This document shows positions 43,023 through 51,482 of a DNA stretch of 64,000 nucleotides, piece by piece. The notes beneath the pieces are model-generated. The model saw only the letters and a list, made by a program, of their open reading frames with translations. It ran no database searches and was not told where the DNA came from. Position numbers and translations under genes: made by a program. The stretch is taken from positions 24,441-88,440 of the forward strand of contig CAKSDC010000008.1 of the NCBI GenBank assembly GCA_934444765.1, in the 5' to 3' direction. Origin of the DNA: an uncultured Oscillospiraceae bacterium (GTDB lineage Bacteria; Bacillota; Clostridia; Oscillospirales; Ruminococcaceae). Position 1 is the stretch's first letter. Every line of letters begins with the position of its first letter.

Positions 43023-43220
43023 CTATTTAGACTTGTAATACAGTCCACATAGACAGTAACCGGAAAAGTTTTCGTCTTTAATCTGTTCTTTAAACTCTTT
43101 GCAGATACACTTGTTATCTTCTATATGTTCCAAACGGCATGGACAGTATCCGCCAGATAGTTCTAAACCTTTTTTAATTCTGTCCACTACGGACTTATCG
43201 GGATTAAGAGTTACTTTCAT
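43023..43220 (-). CDS. ferredoxin-thioredoxin reductase catalytic-subunit-like protein
   Basis: 65 residues from ATG 43220, which has a GGAG site; an upstream in-frame start overlaps the thioredoxin gene more deeply. Cysteine motifs CPC, CIC and CLC in GYCPCRLEHI, KCICKEF and GYCLCGLYYK match the iron-sulfur/disulfide centre of the FTR beta chain. It probably reduces a thioredoxin-like partner. It follows the thioredoxin gene directly, supporting a functional pair. Confidence 0.82.
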   Translation of the reverse strand: MKVTLNPDKSVVDRIKKGLELSGGYCPCRLEHIEDNKCICKEFKEQIKDENFSGYCLCGLYYKSK

Positions 43221-43227
43221 AGCACAG

Positions 43228-43542
43228 TTACTCCGCACTCTGTAGCATACTTACTATAGCGTCCTTAGAGACTACTCCTATAGAACGGTTTACTATTTCG
43301 CCGTCTTTAAATATTAGTAGTGTAGGTATAGAAGATATACCATAACTAATAGCAAGTTCTCTTTCGTCGTCTACGTTCAGTTTGCCTATAGTATACTGTG
43401 GATACTCTTCAGCTACTTGCTTAACTACGGGTGCAAGAGCGCAACAAGGGTTGCACCAAGTAGCCCAAAAGTCTACTAATACTACCTTTTCGGAGTTTAG
43501 CACTACTTCTTCAAAGTTTTTAGAGTTTAAAGTTACTTCCAT
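43228..43542 (-). CDS. thioredoxin
   Basis: 104 residues, standard length. The active site is FWATWCNPCCALAP: a WCNPC instead of the usual WCGPC, followed by a third Cys. Later motifs are VDDERELAISYGISSIPTLL with the cis-Pro, and FKDGE. It reduces protein disulfides. The Asn between the cysteines should change the redox potential (inference). AAGGAGG precedes the ATG, and it is followed by the FTR-like gene. Confidence 0.9.
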   Translation of the reverse strand: MEVTLNSKNFEEVVLNSEKVVLVDFWATWCNPCCALAPVVKQVAEEYPQYTIGKLNVDDERELAISYGISSIPTLLIFKDGEIVNRSIGVVSKDAIVSMLQSAE

Positions 43543-43608
43543 AATTAAGTCCTCCTTGTATTTTAGATGTATAAATATATTATGTCCACTAAGTGGGCAA
43601 TAATTCTG

Positions 43609-44190
43609 TTACTTTTGAACGTATAGTCCGTGAACGTTACAACCTATTAATAGTTTTCCATCTCTAAGGTTAGGAAATCTTATTTGAGGGTTCTGTTCAG
43701 GATATAGTTTGACAGTATATACTCTATCGTAGGTTACGTACGATATAAAAGAGATATAGTGTTCTTTGGTCATAGGGTGATTTATAGTTAGTAGAAGTTC
43801 GTCTTCTATAGGTTCTATGGTTACTTTGTGAAGTTCATCTATAGGTTGCTCCTGTAGAGGCTGTAGTATCTTACCACAACATGATAGTTCTATAGGTTGA
43901 GTACTTGTAACCACGTTACCACACTTATTGCATATGTGAAACTTAGTACGTTTCATATTTCCTCCTAATATTAGATTTTTGTAGACTTCGGCATTAAGGA
44001 TACTGTCCACACTAATGTTAAACGCCTTAGATAGTTCAGGTAGCATGCTTATGTCGGGACACCCTAAACCACGTTCCCATTTAGATATGGTTTTATTGCT
44101 AACGTGTAGCATTTCAGATAGTTGTTTTTGAGTAATATTTAGTTCTTTTCTTCGTTCAAAGATGTACTTTCCAATCTTAGCACAGTCCAT
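43609..44190 (-). CDS. XRE regulator fused to a desulfoferrodoxin-like domain
   Basis: 193 residues. Residues 1-65 are an XRE HTH (ITQKQLSEMLHVSNKTISKW). A zinc- or iron-type knot follows (CNKCGN ... CCG) and then a superoxide-reductase-like beta domain containing NHPMTKEHYISFISY, with the conserved His pair of that fold. A redox- or superoxide-sensing regulator is inferred. It has its own promoter and is divergent from the MATE gene, which may be its target. Confidence 0.8.
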   Translation of the reverse strand: MDCAKIGKYIFERRKELNITQKQLSEMLHVSNKTISKWERGLGCPDISMLPELSKAFNISVDSILNAEVYKNLILGGNMKRTKFHICNKCGNVVTSTQPIELSCCGKILQPLQEQPIDELHKVTIEPIEDELLLTINHPMTKEHYISFISYVTYDRVYTVKLYPEQNPQIRFPNLRDGKLLIGCNVHGLYVQK

Positions 44191-44226
44191 AGTATAATAT
44201 CCTTTCAGTAGAAGTTCTATGATAAT

Positions 44227-44255
44227 AGTATACTACATTAGTAGCTAAAAATCAA
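44227..44255 (-). promoter_or_regulatory. promoter for the XRE-desulfoferrodoxin gene
   Basis: On the minus strand: -35 TTGATT (44250-44255), 17-bp spacer, -10 TATACT (44227-44232). Confidence 0.72.
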
Positions 44256-44350
44256 TCTACGAATAGTAGAACTTAAAAACTTCATGAATTTTCGATAGAG
44301 TTAGTATACTATTTTTGTGAAAAATACCTATTACATACGCTATCAAAATG

Positions 44351-44359
44351 TGATATAAT
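44351..44359 (+). promoter_or_regulatory. extended -10 promoter for the MATE gene
   Basis: TGATATAATA gives an extended -10 (TG at 44351, TATAAT 44354-44359). The -35 position (44331-44336, TTACAT) is poor. Transcription should begin about 44366. Confidence 0.65.
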
Positions 44360-44370
44360 ATAGGTAATAA

Positions 44371-44427
44371 ATCGTGTAGCTATTAAAGGCATAAGTCCAG
44401 ATTTTTAATAGCTACACGATTTTTTTT
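44371..44427 (+). terminator. terminator-like leader hairpin upstream of the MATE gene
   Basis: Perfect 17-bp arms (44371-44387 and 44404-44420) with a 16-nt loop GGCATAAGTCCAGATT, followed by eight T. It begins only a few bases after the expected transcription start and 18 bp before the MATE start codon. It has every mark of an intrinsic terminator in the plus direction. The upstream gene is on the other strand, so this is either an attenuator or the end of a tiny RNA. Confidence 0.8.
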
Positions 44428-44444
44428 ATATTTGGAGGTACTAT

Positions 44445-45839
44445 ATGAAACAAAAACAGCAAGTTTCGACTAACAAGATGGGCATAGAACCTATTAAATC
44501 GCTACTGATTAGTATGGGCGTACCTATGATAGTTTCTATGGCTTTACAAGCCTTATATAACATAGTGGATAGCTACTTTGTTAGTTGTATGAAGGACACG
44601 GCAGAAATTTCTAATATGGGAGATAACGCTTCTAATAGTTTAGTATTAGCTTTTCCTGTACAGATGCTAATGGTGGCAATAGGTGTGGGAACTGGTGTAG
44701 GTATTAACGCTTTGCTCTCTAAGAGTTTAGGCGAGGGGGACAGAAAAAAAGCGAGTAAGATAGCAGGAAACTCTATATTTTTAGGATTGTGTATGTTTGT
44801 AGTATTCTTAGTGTTTGGTATATTCGGAATAGATGCTTATGTACGTTCGCAGACTTCTAATCCTATAATAGTTTCGCTAACTACCGACTATCTAAAGATA
44901 TGTACTATAGGTTCTTTGGGGATTAGTATGTATATCACTTTTGAAAAACTGTTACAATCTACAGGTAAGACTATGCTTTCTACCATATCACAAATCACTG
45001 GAGCATTAGTAAACGTAGTATTAGACCCGATATTAATATTCGGCTACTTAGGACTTCCAGAGTTGGGAATAAAAGGTGCTGGCTATGCTACTATAATAGG
45101 ACAGTTTGTAACTTGCATTATGGACGCAATCTTTCACTATAAGTATAACAAGTCGGATATAGATACCGAACTTAAGTATATCAAACCAGTGGGTTCTATA
45201 ATAAAAGAGATATACTTAATAGGCATACCAGCTATAATAATGCAAGCGTTGATGTCCTTTATGACCTATGGTGTGAACATAATATTTAACTTAGTATCTA
45301 CTTCTTGTGTTACGGCTTATGGCATATACTATAAAGTACAACAGTTTGTATTCTTCATGGCGTTTGGAATGAATAACGCTATAATCCCAATAGTAAGTTT
45401 TAACTTTGGTATGGGAAATAGACGACGTGTAAACGACGGTATCAAGTACGGCGTGATATACACCTTAGTGATAATGTTATTAGGTGCTATAGTATTACAG
45501 ATATTAGCTAAACCTTTAATAGGAGTGTTTGCAGTATCCGATGAAGTAAAGTCTTTGTGTATACTGGCTATTAGAATTATCACTTTAGGATATCTTTTTG
45601 TAGGAGTGAACATAGCGTATCAAGGAGTATTTCAGGCATTGGGTAGTGGAGTACGTTCTTTGATACTATCTATGGTTAGATTGATAGTAGTAGCACTTCC
45701 GTTAGCATACGTATTTACGAAGTTCGACAATGCTATTAACTTAGTTTGGTGGGCTTTCCCTATTGCAGAGGCTGTAGCTGTAGTAGTAGCTATAGTGTTC
45801 ATGAAACAAATTCGCAAACAGACTATCGATACTATATAA
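44445..45839 (+). CDS. MATE-family efflux transporter
   Basis: 464 residues with twelve predicted membrane helices in two related halves (ISMGVPMIVSMALQALYNIVD and IYLIGIPAIIMQALMSFM). It has the inter-half Gly-rich segments GAGYATIIGQ and MGNRRRV. MATE proteins export drugs or metabolites using Na+ or H+ gradients; the substrate is unknown. GGAGG precedes the ATG. It lies behind a terminator-like leader and is divergent from a redox-type regulator gene. Confidence 0.92.
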   Translation: MKQKQQVSTNKMGIEPIKSLLISMGVPMIVSMALQALYNIVDSYFVSCMKDTAEISNMGDNASNSLVLAFPVQMLMVAIGVGTGVGINALLSKSLGEGDRKKASKIAGNSIFLGLCMFVVFLVFGIFGIDAYVRSQTSNPIIVSLTTDYLKICTIGSLGISMYITFEKLLQSTGKTMLSTISQITGALVNVVLDPILIFGYLGLPELGIKGAGYATIIGQFVTCIMDAIFHYKYNKSDIDTELKYIKPVGSIIKEIYLIGIPAIIMQALMSFMTYGVNIIFNLVSTSCVTAYGIYYKVQQFVFFMAFGMNNAIIPIVSFNFGMGNRRRVNDGIKYGVIYTLVIMLLGAIVLQILAKPLIGVFAVSDEVKSLCILAIRIITLGYLFVGVNIAYQGVFQALGSGVRSLILSMVRLIVVALPLAYVFTKFDNAINLVWWAFPIAEAVAVVVAIVFMKQIRKQTIDTI

Positions 45840-45851
45840 TAAATATTTGTA

Positions 45852-45880
45852 TGGACATATCGCAAATATTGTGGTATAAT
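45852..45880 (+). promoter_or_regulatory. promoter for the cytidylate-kinase-like gene
   Basis: -35 TGGACA (45852-45857), 17-bp spacer, -10 TATAAT (45875-45880). Confidence 0.75.
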
Positions 45881-45928
45881 AGTATTACATTAACAGATAC
45901 GAATATATATCAGATTGGAGTTGATTGT

Positions 45929-46540
45929 ATGATTATTACTATTAGCAGACAGTTCGGTAGTGGTGGTAGAACCATCGCTAAAGAAGTAGCCGAAAGATTA
46001 GGCTATCAGTATTACGATAAGGAACTTATAGAGGCTACCGTAAAAAAGAGTGGTCTATGTGAAAAGTTCATTACCGAAAATGAAGAGTATGCAACTTATA
46101 CTAACAGTCTACTGTTTAACCTATCTATTGCAGGTAGCGTGGTAGACGGTCGTACCATGTCGGTGTACGATAGACTATACGTTGCACAGTTCAACGTGAT
46201 TAAAGACCTTGCCAAAGTTGGTAACTGTGTAATTCTTGGACGTTGTGCTGACTACATTCTAAAGGATAATGAAGACTGTCTAAACGTGTTCATATATGCC
46301 GATATGGAAAGTCGTGCTAAACGTGTAATAGAACACTATGGCGAAAGCGACAAGTCTATTGAAAAGCGTCTAAAGGAAAAAGACAAGAAAAGACAGGTAT
46401 ACTATAAAAACTACACTGGCAGAAACTGGGGTACTATGACTAACTACAATCTTTGCTTAGATAGTGGTTGTATAGGTATCAATCACTGTGTGGATATCAT
46501 AGTAGATGTGGTTAAACAACATACCAATAAGAATATCTAA
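45929..46540 (+). CDS. cytidylate-kinase-like protein (P-loop)
   Basis: 203 residues from ATG 45929, with GGAG 8 bases upstream; the longer frame runs back into the MATE gene and is not supported. Walker A is SRQFGSGGRTIA, the YYDKELI and ILGRCADYIL motifs follow, and the lid region is EKRLKEKDKKRQVYY. This is the cytidylate_kinase2 type, related to Cmk but of unsettled substrate. It is a single gene with its own promoter and terminator. Confidence 0.85.
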   Translation: MIITISRQFGSGGRTIAKEVAERLGYQYYDKELIEATVKKSGLCEKFITENEEYATYTNSLLFNLSIAGSVVDGRTMSVYDRLYVAQFNVIKDLAKVGNCVILGRCADYILKDNEDCLNVFIYADMESRAKRVIEHYGESDKSIEKRLKEKDKKRQVYYKNYTGRNWGTMTNYNLCLDSGCIGINHCVDIIVDVVKQHTNKNI

Positions 46541-46570
46541 CAGACTAAAATACTATAGTTAATTGAATTA

Positions 46571-46604
46571 AAAAAGTCCCTTTGATACTAAAGGGACTTT
46601 TTTT
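46571..46604 (+). terminator. intrinsic terminator
   Basis: Thirteen-base arms AAAAAGTCCCTTT / AAAGGGACTTTTT with a 6-nt loop and a T-run, ending the kinase gene. Confidence 0.93.
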
Positions 46605-46637
46605 GTACATAGTCGCACCCTGTACAGTCGAACTTTG

Positions 46638-46666
46638 TTGCATTTCCACGAAATATAGAGTATAAT
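46638..46666 (+). promoter_or_regulatory. promoter for the YdjM-like gene
   Basis: -35 TTGCAT (46638-46643), 17-bp spacer, -10 TATAAT (46661-46666). Confidence 0.72.
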
Positions 46667-46705
46667 AGTACAATACTAATATATTACGAAAGGTGAATTA
46701 TTTAT

Positions 46706-47317
46706 ATGCAAGGAAAAACTCACATAGCAGGTGCTACTGCTACTGCTATGTTAATTACTCAACCACACACCATAGGCGAACTATTGCTATGTGTTGGAGT
46801 ATCTGCCGTAGGTGGTGCTATATGTGATATAGACGTGGATAGTTCTATAGGTAGCAAAAAGTTAAAGCAGATTAGCGGATTTGGTATAGTAGTAGTACTA
46901 ATATTAATAGTCGCTCTATTGACTGGTAAGACGGAGTTTTCCGCCGTATTTACTAAGGAAAATTCTGTTATGCGAGCCGTGTTCGGAGTGGCTTTAATGT
47001 TCATACTGTGTTGGTTCGGTAGAAAGCAACCACATAGAACCTTTATGCACTCTATATTGGGAGTGGTTACTATATCGCTTGCTTCTTACCTTATATTTAC
47101 CGAAGTTTGGATATATATGGCTATAGGTATGGTTTCCCACATACTATTAGACCTTCTAAACAAGAAGAAGATTATGTTACTATATCCATTAAAAAAGCCT
47201 AAGTTTGCATTTGGAATATGTCATGCTGATAGTACTTTAAATACTGTACTGTTCTATGTGTTCTCAGTAGCTACCGTTTTAGAGTTCATATACTATGTAT
47301 ATACTATATTCTTTTAG
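46706..47317 (+). CDS. YdjM-family (DUF457) membrane-bound metal-dependent hydrolase
   Basis: 203 residues with four to five membrane helices. Typical motifs: TH in QGKTHIAGA at the start, GAICDIDVDSSIGSKK, HRTFMHSILG and GMVSHILLDLLNK. The last two hold His and Asp residues that probably bind metal. Related proteins are of poorly known function, one being an SOS-regulated inner-membrane protein. GAAAGGTG precedes the ATG. Confidence 0.85.
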   Translation: MQGKTHIAGATATAMLITQPHTIGELLLCVGVSAVGGAICDIDVDSSIGSKKLKQISGFGIVVVLILIVALLTGKTEFSAVFTKENSVMRAVFGVALMFILCWFGRKQPHRTFMHSILGVVTISLASYLIFTEVWIYMAIGMVSHILLDLLNKKKIMLLYPLKKPKFAFGICHADSTLNTVLFYVFSVATVLEFIYYVYTIFF

Positions 47318-47412
47318 ATATATTCCATATTGATAGTATGTACAATATTTGTGTATTATACCTAATATCGCATGGGCGATATGTGACTATCTAACAAAAA
47401 TGCTCCATTAAC

Positions 47413-47441
47413 TTGACATCTTAGAAATTATAGTGTAGAAT
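47413..47441 (+). promoter_or_regulatory. promoter for the lysozyme-dockerin gene
   Basis: -35 TTGACA (47413-47418), 17-bp spacer, -10 TAGAAT (47436-47441). The leader is about 145 nt. Confidence 0.72.
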
Positions 47442-47594
47442 GTTTTTAATAAGTAATAATTGTAACTCTTTTGTAACTAATTAGTTGCACATTACAGCTA
47501 AGGAATATTTTAATACCCAATTACTAATGTTTGTTAAACGTTTAGAGGCTTTTGGTACGCAGTTCGGCGTACGTATGGAATGGAGGAAAATAAA

Positions 47595-48683
47595 ATGGTT
47601 AAAAAAACTATAAGTTTAGTACTTAGTCTTGCGTTAGTACTACCAGTGATGACTACAGTATCTCAAAGTAATAATACTTCTATAGTGGTATCCGCTGACG
47701 AAAACTACAACATGAAGGCAAGTAGCAAAGCAGTTCAGTTAATAGAAGAATGCGAAGGCTTCAGCGAATACGCATACTGGGACTACAAACAATGGACTAT
47801 CGGTTACGGAACTTATGTTGAAAGTAACACTACATATCCTAACGGTATTACTAAGGCTCAAGCAGAGCAACTACTATATAACGCTTTAGAAACTTTTGAA
47901 GGCTATGTAAACGCCTTCTTAAAAAGAAACCAAATACAGGTAACACAAGACCAATTCGATGCTTTAATCTGCTTTACTTACGCTCTCCCTTCTTGGAGCT
48001 TTAAGGGTAACGAAGACTATAGCCTATCACAGATGCTTATTAACGGTTGGAGCAACTACTCCGATAAGGAAATATTCGATATATTCGGTCTATATGTAAA
48101 GGCTGGCGGGGAAGTTCTTCCTGGTTTAGTTAGAAGACGTATGATGGAGGCTTCTCTATTCCTATATGGTAATACTAACGCTACAGGTCCACTATCCAAT
48201 AGCAGTAACTCAGTAGCAGAAAATAACCCTACTATCGATAGCACAGTAGACACTCCAGCAGAAGATAGCACTATAGAAGAAGTATCTTATGTAGCTTGGA
48301 AAGTATCCGATACTGACGGTCTTAACCTACGTGACGGCTATGGCGTTTCCAGTGTCAAACTAACTGCACTACCTTATAACACTACCGTATACGTTTACGA
48401 TACTGTAGAGTATCAAGGCAACACTTGGGGCAAGGTAGACTACAACGGCTTTACTGGTTGGTGTGCTTTAGACTACTGCACTAAAGTAGATGAAGAGTAC
48501 GTCCCTGGTGATGCTAACAACGACGGAAAACTATCTGCTTCTGACCTATACACTATAAAGCAGTATCTATATGGTAAGGTAGAGTTAGATGAAGACGCTC
48601 TTAAACGTATAGACTTTGACGGCAATGGCAGAATTAATATGTTCGACTATAAAAAGGCTTTAAACACCTTCTTATACGATTAA
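47595..48683 (+). CDS. secreted GH24-type lysozyme with SH3 and dockerin domains
   Basis: 362 residues. ATG 47595 has TGGAGGA in front; an ATG 15 bases earlier overlaps that site. A signal peptide (about 1-35) is followed by a phage-type lysozyme (GH24): catalytic Glu in EECEGFS, then YWDYKQWTIGYGT with the Asp and Thr of the family, and RRRMMEASLFL. A bacterial SH3 domain lies at about 235-300 (LNLRDGYGVSS, WGKVDYNGFTGW). The C-terminus is a two-repeat dockerin (DANNDGKLSASDL; DFDGNGRINMFDY). It suggests a peptidoglycan hydrolase docked on a cohesin, aimed at rival cells or at its own wall. Confidence 0.9.
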   Translation: MVKKTISLVLSLALVLPVMTTVSQSNNTSIVVSADENYNMKASSKAVQLIEECEGFSEYAYWDYKQWTIGYGTYVESNTTYPNGITKAQAEQLLYNALETFEGYVNAFLKRNQIQVTQDQFDALICFTYALPSWSFKGNEDYSLSQMLINGWSNYSDKEIFDIFGLYVKAGGEVLPGLVRRRMMEASLFLYGNTNATGPLSNSSNSVAENNPTIDSTVDTPAEDSTIEEVSYVAWKVSDTDGLNLRDGYGVSSVKLTALPYNTTVYVYDTVEYQGNTWGKVDYNGFTGWCALDYCTKVDEEYVPGDANNDGKLSASDLYTIKQYLYGKVELDEDALKRIDFDGNGRINMFDYKKALNTFLYD

Positions 48684-48709
48684 TGTACATACTATAATAT
48701 AATATATTA

Positions 48710-48741
48710 AGTCGGAACAGAATGGATACTCTGTTCCGACT
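48710..48741. terminator. bidirectional terminator
   Basis: AGTCGGAACAG / CTGTTCCGACT arms with a 10-nt loop, between converging genes. Confidence 0.85.
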
Positions 48742-48747
48742 ATTTAG

Positions 48748-49410
48748 TTATGTACGTATTATTAGATATGCTACCCATAATAGTATCAAGTGTGTAGGAT
48801 AGAATATATAGAATATCCACTTTAGTTTTAACTTTCCACGTGTACCGTCGTACATCATAATAAACGGAATGGATAGTATACAGTATACTTGCAAGCTATA
48901 TCCAGCGTTCAAGATTAATAGTATTAGACCTATAGCTAATAGTATCAGCTTTACACGTTTAGTCTTGCCCATGTAGACTAATAGTGGAACTAATATTCCA
49001 AAAAAGCCATAGTCGAACTCTACATAGTGACATAGTATATATACCAATATCAGTGCTAAAAAGAACAGTATACTCTTATTGCGAATATCTTTTATACAGT
49101 AGTCGTACAGATATATTAGCATTATGGAAATCGAAAAAGTGGACAGTATACAAAAGAACAGTACACCATCTTCAATAGAGTACGCTATACTACATACTAA
49201 ACCTAATATTAGTATCTGTAATAGATAGCGTTTTCTGTTATGAGTATACTTACAACCTTCGGATATTAAGTACGCATATATAGGAAAAGCTATTCTACCA
49301 ATAATTCTAAAAGCGTCCACTTCTGGGTAGAATAGTAGTCCAAAGTGGTCTATAAACATAGTAATCATGGCTATAATTTTTAATGCGTTATTAGATAGCA
49401 AACTTTTCAT
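48748..49410 (-). CDS. TraX-family membrane protein
   Basis: 220 residues with about eight membrane helices. The conserved TraX start is present (NALKIIAMITMFIDHFGLLF), followed by FRIIGRIAFPIYAYLISEG. TraX acetylates F-pilin in conjugative plasmids. Chromosomal homologues are common in Bacillota and of unknown role, with no conjugation genes here. AAAGGA lies 17 bases before the ATG. Confidence 0.85.
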   Translation of the reverse strand: MKSLLSNNALKIIAMITMFIDHFGLLFYPEVDAFRIIGRIAFPIYAYLISEGCKYTHNRKRYLLQILILGLVCSIAYSIEDGVLFFCILSTFSISIMLIYLYDYCIKDIRNKSILFFLALILVYILCHYVEFDYGFFGILVPLLVYMGKTKRVKLILLAIGLILLILNAGYSLQVYCILSIPFIMMYDGTRGKLKLKWIFYIFYPTHLILLWVAYLIIRT

Positions 49411-49453
49411 TATTAATGAGTATCAGTCCTTTCAAAGTGTTTTAACTAAAAAG

Positions 49454-49482
49454 ATTATATATCATATTTAGATAACTTTCAA
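49454..49482 (-). promoter_or_regulatory. promoter for the TraX-like gene
   Basis: On the minus strand: -35 TTGAAA (49477-49482), 17-bp spacer, -10 TATAAT (49454-49459). Confidence 0.72.
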
Positions 49483-49594
49483 GTGACATTAGCAGTATCG
49501 TTAAAAGCAACAAAGCACCAAAGATATATCTAATAACTTTTATGGAATACTAACAAAATGTAAAAGAAACTTGTCATTAAAATGGAAAACATAC

Positions 49595-49623
49595 TTGACA
49601 TTTTGTATTGAGTATGATATTAT
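49595..49623 (+). promoter_or_regulatory. promoter for the HTH/membrane pair
   Basis: -35 TTGACA (49595-49600), 17-bp spacer, -10 TATTAT (49618-49623). Confidence 0.75.
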
Positions 49624-49687
49624 ATTTAATGTAAAGCGGACTTTCCATTAATACATAACATCATATGAGAAAGCGGAGGAAAAGTCG

Positions 49688-49882
49688 TTGAAAAATAGGT
49701 TAGAGGAAATCCGTAAAAAAAAGGGTATTAAACAAGAAGAACTTGCCGTTGCTTTAGAAGTTTCAAGGCAGACTATAGGTTCTTTAGAAAACGGAAGATA
49801 TAACCCCTCGATTATTTTAGCTTTTAAAATAGCTCGTTACTTTAATATGAGCATTGAAGATATTTTTATCTACGAGGAGTGA
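49688..49882 (+). CDS. small XRE-family HTH regulator
   Basis: 64 residues, essentially only the HTH domain (IKQEELAVALEVSRQTIGSL). TTG start with GCGGAGGA about 7 bases upstream. The next gene, 6 bp later, encodes a small membrane protein; such pairs are common in Bacillota. The regulator probably controls its own operon (inference). Confidence 0.88.
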   Translation: MKNRLEEIRKKKGIKQEELAVALEVSRQTIGSLENGRYNPSIILAFKIARYFNMSIEDIFIYEE

Positions 49883-49888
49883 TAGTAT

Positions 49889-50281
49889 ATGAATAGAAAA
49901 GAGTTACAAAAGTTATTGTTTAAGTTAGGTACTATCATCGAAATAGCTACAGTATTTATATTCGCTATATGTAGAAAAGATATTGTAATGTATGTAGGTT
50001 TCACATTGGCTATACTATTAATAGTATTTGGAAACTTTCATAAAAAGACTGTTGAAGAAAAAAAACTGGAACAGATAGAACTTAACGACGAAAGAAACAT
50101 TCTTATTAGAGATAAAGCACAGTCTAAGACTAACTTAATTATGATATATCTTGCTTTACTAATAATAATACTATTGGCGATTACTGGCAAGTACACAGCT
50201 TCTGTGTTGGTGTCTATTGCTATTATAGTGGATAGTCTAATAGTACAGTTATTAATATACTATTATAATAAACGACTATAA
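49889..50281 (+). CDS. small membrane protein partner of the HTH regulator
   Basis: 130 residues. Two hydrophobic segments lie in the first 50 residues and two in the last 45. Between them is a charged loop with QIELNDERNILIRDKA, which resembles the DUF2178/YfiT-like HTH-partner proteins. It may control the regulator by sequestration, which is not shown here. It is 6 bp from the HTH gene and 22 bp from thiI. Confidence 0.72.
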   Translation: MNRKELQKLLFKLGTIIEIATVFIFAICRKDIVMYVGFTLAILLIVFGNFHKKTVEEKKLEQIELNDERNILIRDKAQSKTNLIMIYLALLIIILLAITGKYTASVLVSIAIIVDSLIVQLLIYYYNKRL

Positions 50282-50303
50282 GGTCTGAAAGGAACTATAT
50301 ATT

Positions 50304-51482
50304 ATGATTAGCGAAATAGTATTAGCCAAGTATGGCGAAATAGTACTAAAAGGAAACAATAAATCTTCTTTTGAAAAACTACTATTAAAGAATATTAGAA
50401 AAAAGATTAAGTCTTTGGGCGAGTTTGAAGTGTATGCTAAACAGTCTACTATATATGTTATCCCTAAAGACGAAACTTGTGATATAGACTACTTAATAGA
50501 AAGACTTAAACAAGTATTCGGTATATCGGCTATATGCAGATGTGCCGTATGTCAAAAAGACTTTAACGACATAGTTAAAACCGCTATAGAGTACTTTAAA
50601 GATACTCTACCTTATGTTAAAACTTTTAAGGTGGAATGTAAACGTGCCGATAAGCGTTTTGCTATGAAATCCCCTGAAGTATGTGTTGAACTTGGTCACG
50701 AACTATTAGAACACTATTCTAATTTAAGTGTGGACGTTAAAAATCCTGATGTGATAGTAAACGTTGAAATTAGAGATACTAACGCATACCTTCATGCTGG
50801 TAATATGGAAGCTGGTGGCGGTCTTCCAGTAGGTAGTTCTGGTAGAGCTTTGGCTTTACTATCTGGTGGTATAGATAGTCCTGTAGCTTGTTACATGATG
50901 GCTAAAAGAGGCTTACAGATATCCGCTATACACTACGTAAGTCCTCCTTACACTTCCGAAAGAGCAAGACTTAAGGTTGAAACTCTTTGCGAAAAACTTA
51001 CTAACTACTGTGGTACTATAGCTTTTCACTGTGTACCATTTACCGAAATTCAAGAGGCTATTAAAGAACACTGTCCAGAAGAATACTTTACCATTATTAT
51101 GAGAAGAATTATGATGGAAATAGCTCAAAGAATAGCTAAAAGAGACTATTGTGGTGCTTTAATTACTGGCGAAAGTGTAGGTCAAGTAGCAAGTCAGACT
51201 TTAATGGCTATTACTTGTACCGATGCAGTATGTAAGATTCCTGTATTTAGACCTGTTATAGGTATGGATAAGGTGGAAATAGTAAACATAGCAAGAAAGA
51301 TTGATACTTACGAAACTTCCACTTTACCTTATGAGGACTGTTGTACAGTATTTACTCCTAAGCACCCTAAACTTAAACCTATCTTAGAAGACGTTGAAAA
51401 GGCTCAAAGCAAGTTCGACTTCTCCGAATTGATAGACAAGGCAGTAGAACAGACTACTGTTACTGTTAAATATGCTGATTAG
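50304..51482 (+). CDS. thiI: tRNA 4-thiouridine synthase ThiI (no rhodanese domain)
   Basis: 392 residues. An N-terminal ferredoxin-like and THUMP region (to about 165, KTFKVECKRADKRF) is followed by the PP-loop ATPase (ALLSGGIDSPVACYM) and TGESVGQVASQT. It makes 4-thiouridine-8 in tRNA and may supply sulfur for thiamine. The C-terminal rhodanese domain of the E. coli protein is absent, as usual in Bacillota, so sulfur comes from a partner cysteine desulfurase not seen here. GAAAGGA lies before the ATG. Confidence 0.93.
   Translation: MISEIVLAKYGEIVLKGNNKSSFEKLLLKNIRKKIKSLGEFEVYAKQSTIYVIPKDETCDIDYLIERLKQVFGISAICRCAVCQKDFNDIVKTAIEYFKDTLPYVKTFKVECKRADKRFAMKSPEVCVELGHELLEHYSNLSVDVKNPDVIVNVEIRDTNAYLHAGNMEAGGGLPVGSSGRALALLSGGIDSPVACYMMAKRGLQISAIHYVSPPYTSERARLKVETLCEKLTNYCGTIAFHCVPFTEIQEAIKEHCPEEYFTIIMRRIMMEIAQRIAKRDYCGALITGESVGQVASQTLMAITCTDAVCKIPVFRPVIGMDKVEIVNIARKIDTYETSTLPYEDCCTVFTPKHPKLKPILEDVEKAQSKFDFSELIDKAVEQTTVTVKYAD

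Noticed and set aside
44371..44427. Known riboswitch before the MATE gene
   Set aside because: The leader is essentially only the terminator stem. No conserved core of a guanidine, PreQ1, SAM or similar class could be recognised.
45746..45928. Longer N-terminus for the cytidylate-kinase-like protein
   Set aside because: The extension overlaps the MATE gene, lacks a ribosome site, and the P-loop motif normally starts right at the ATG 45929 position.
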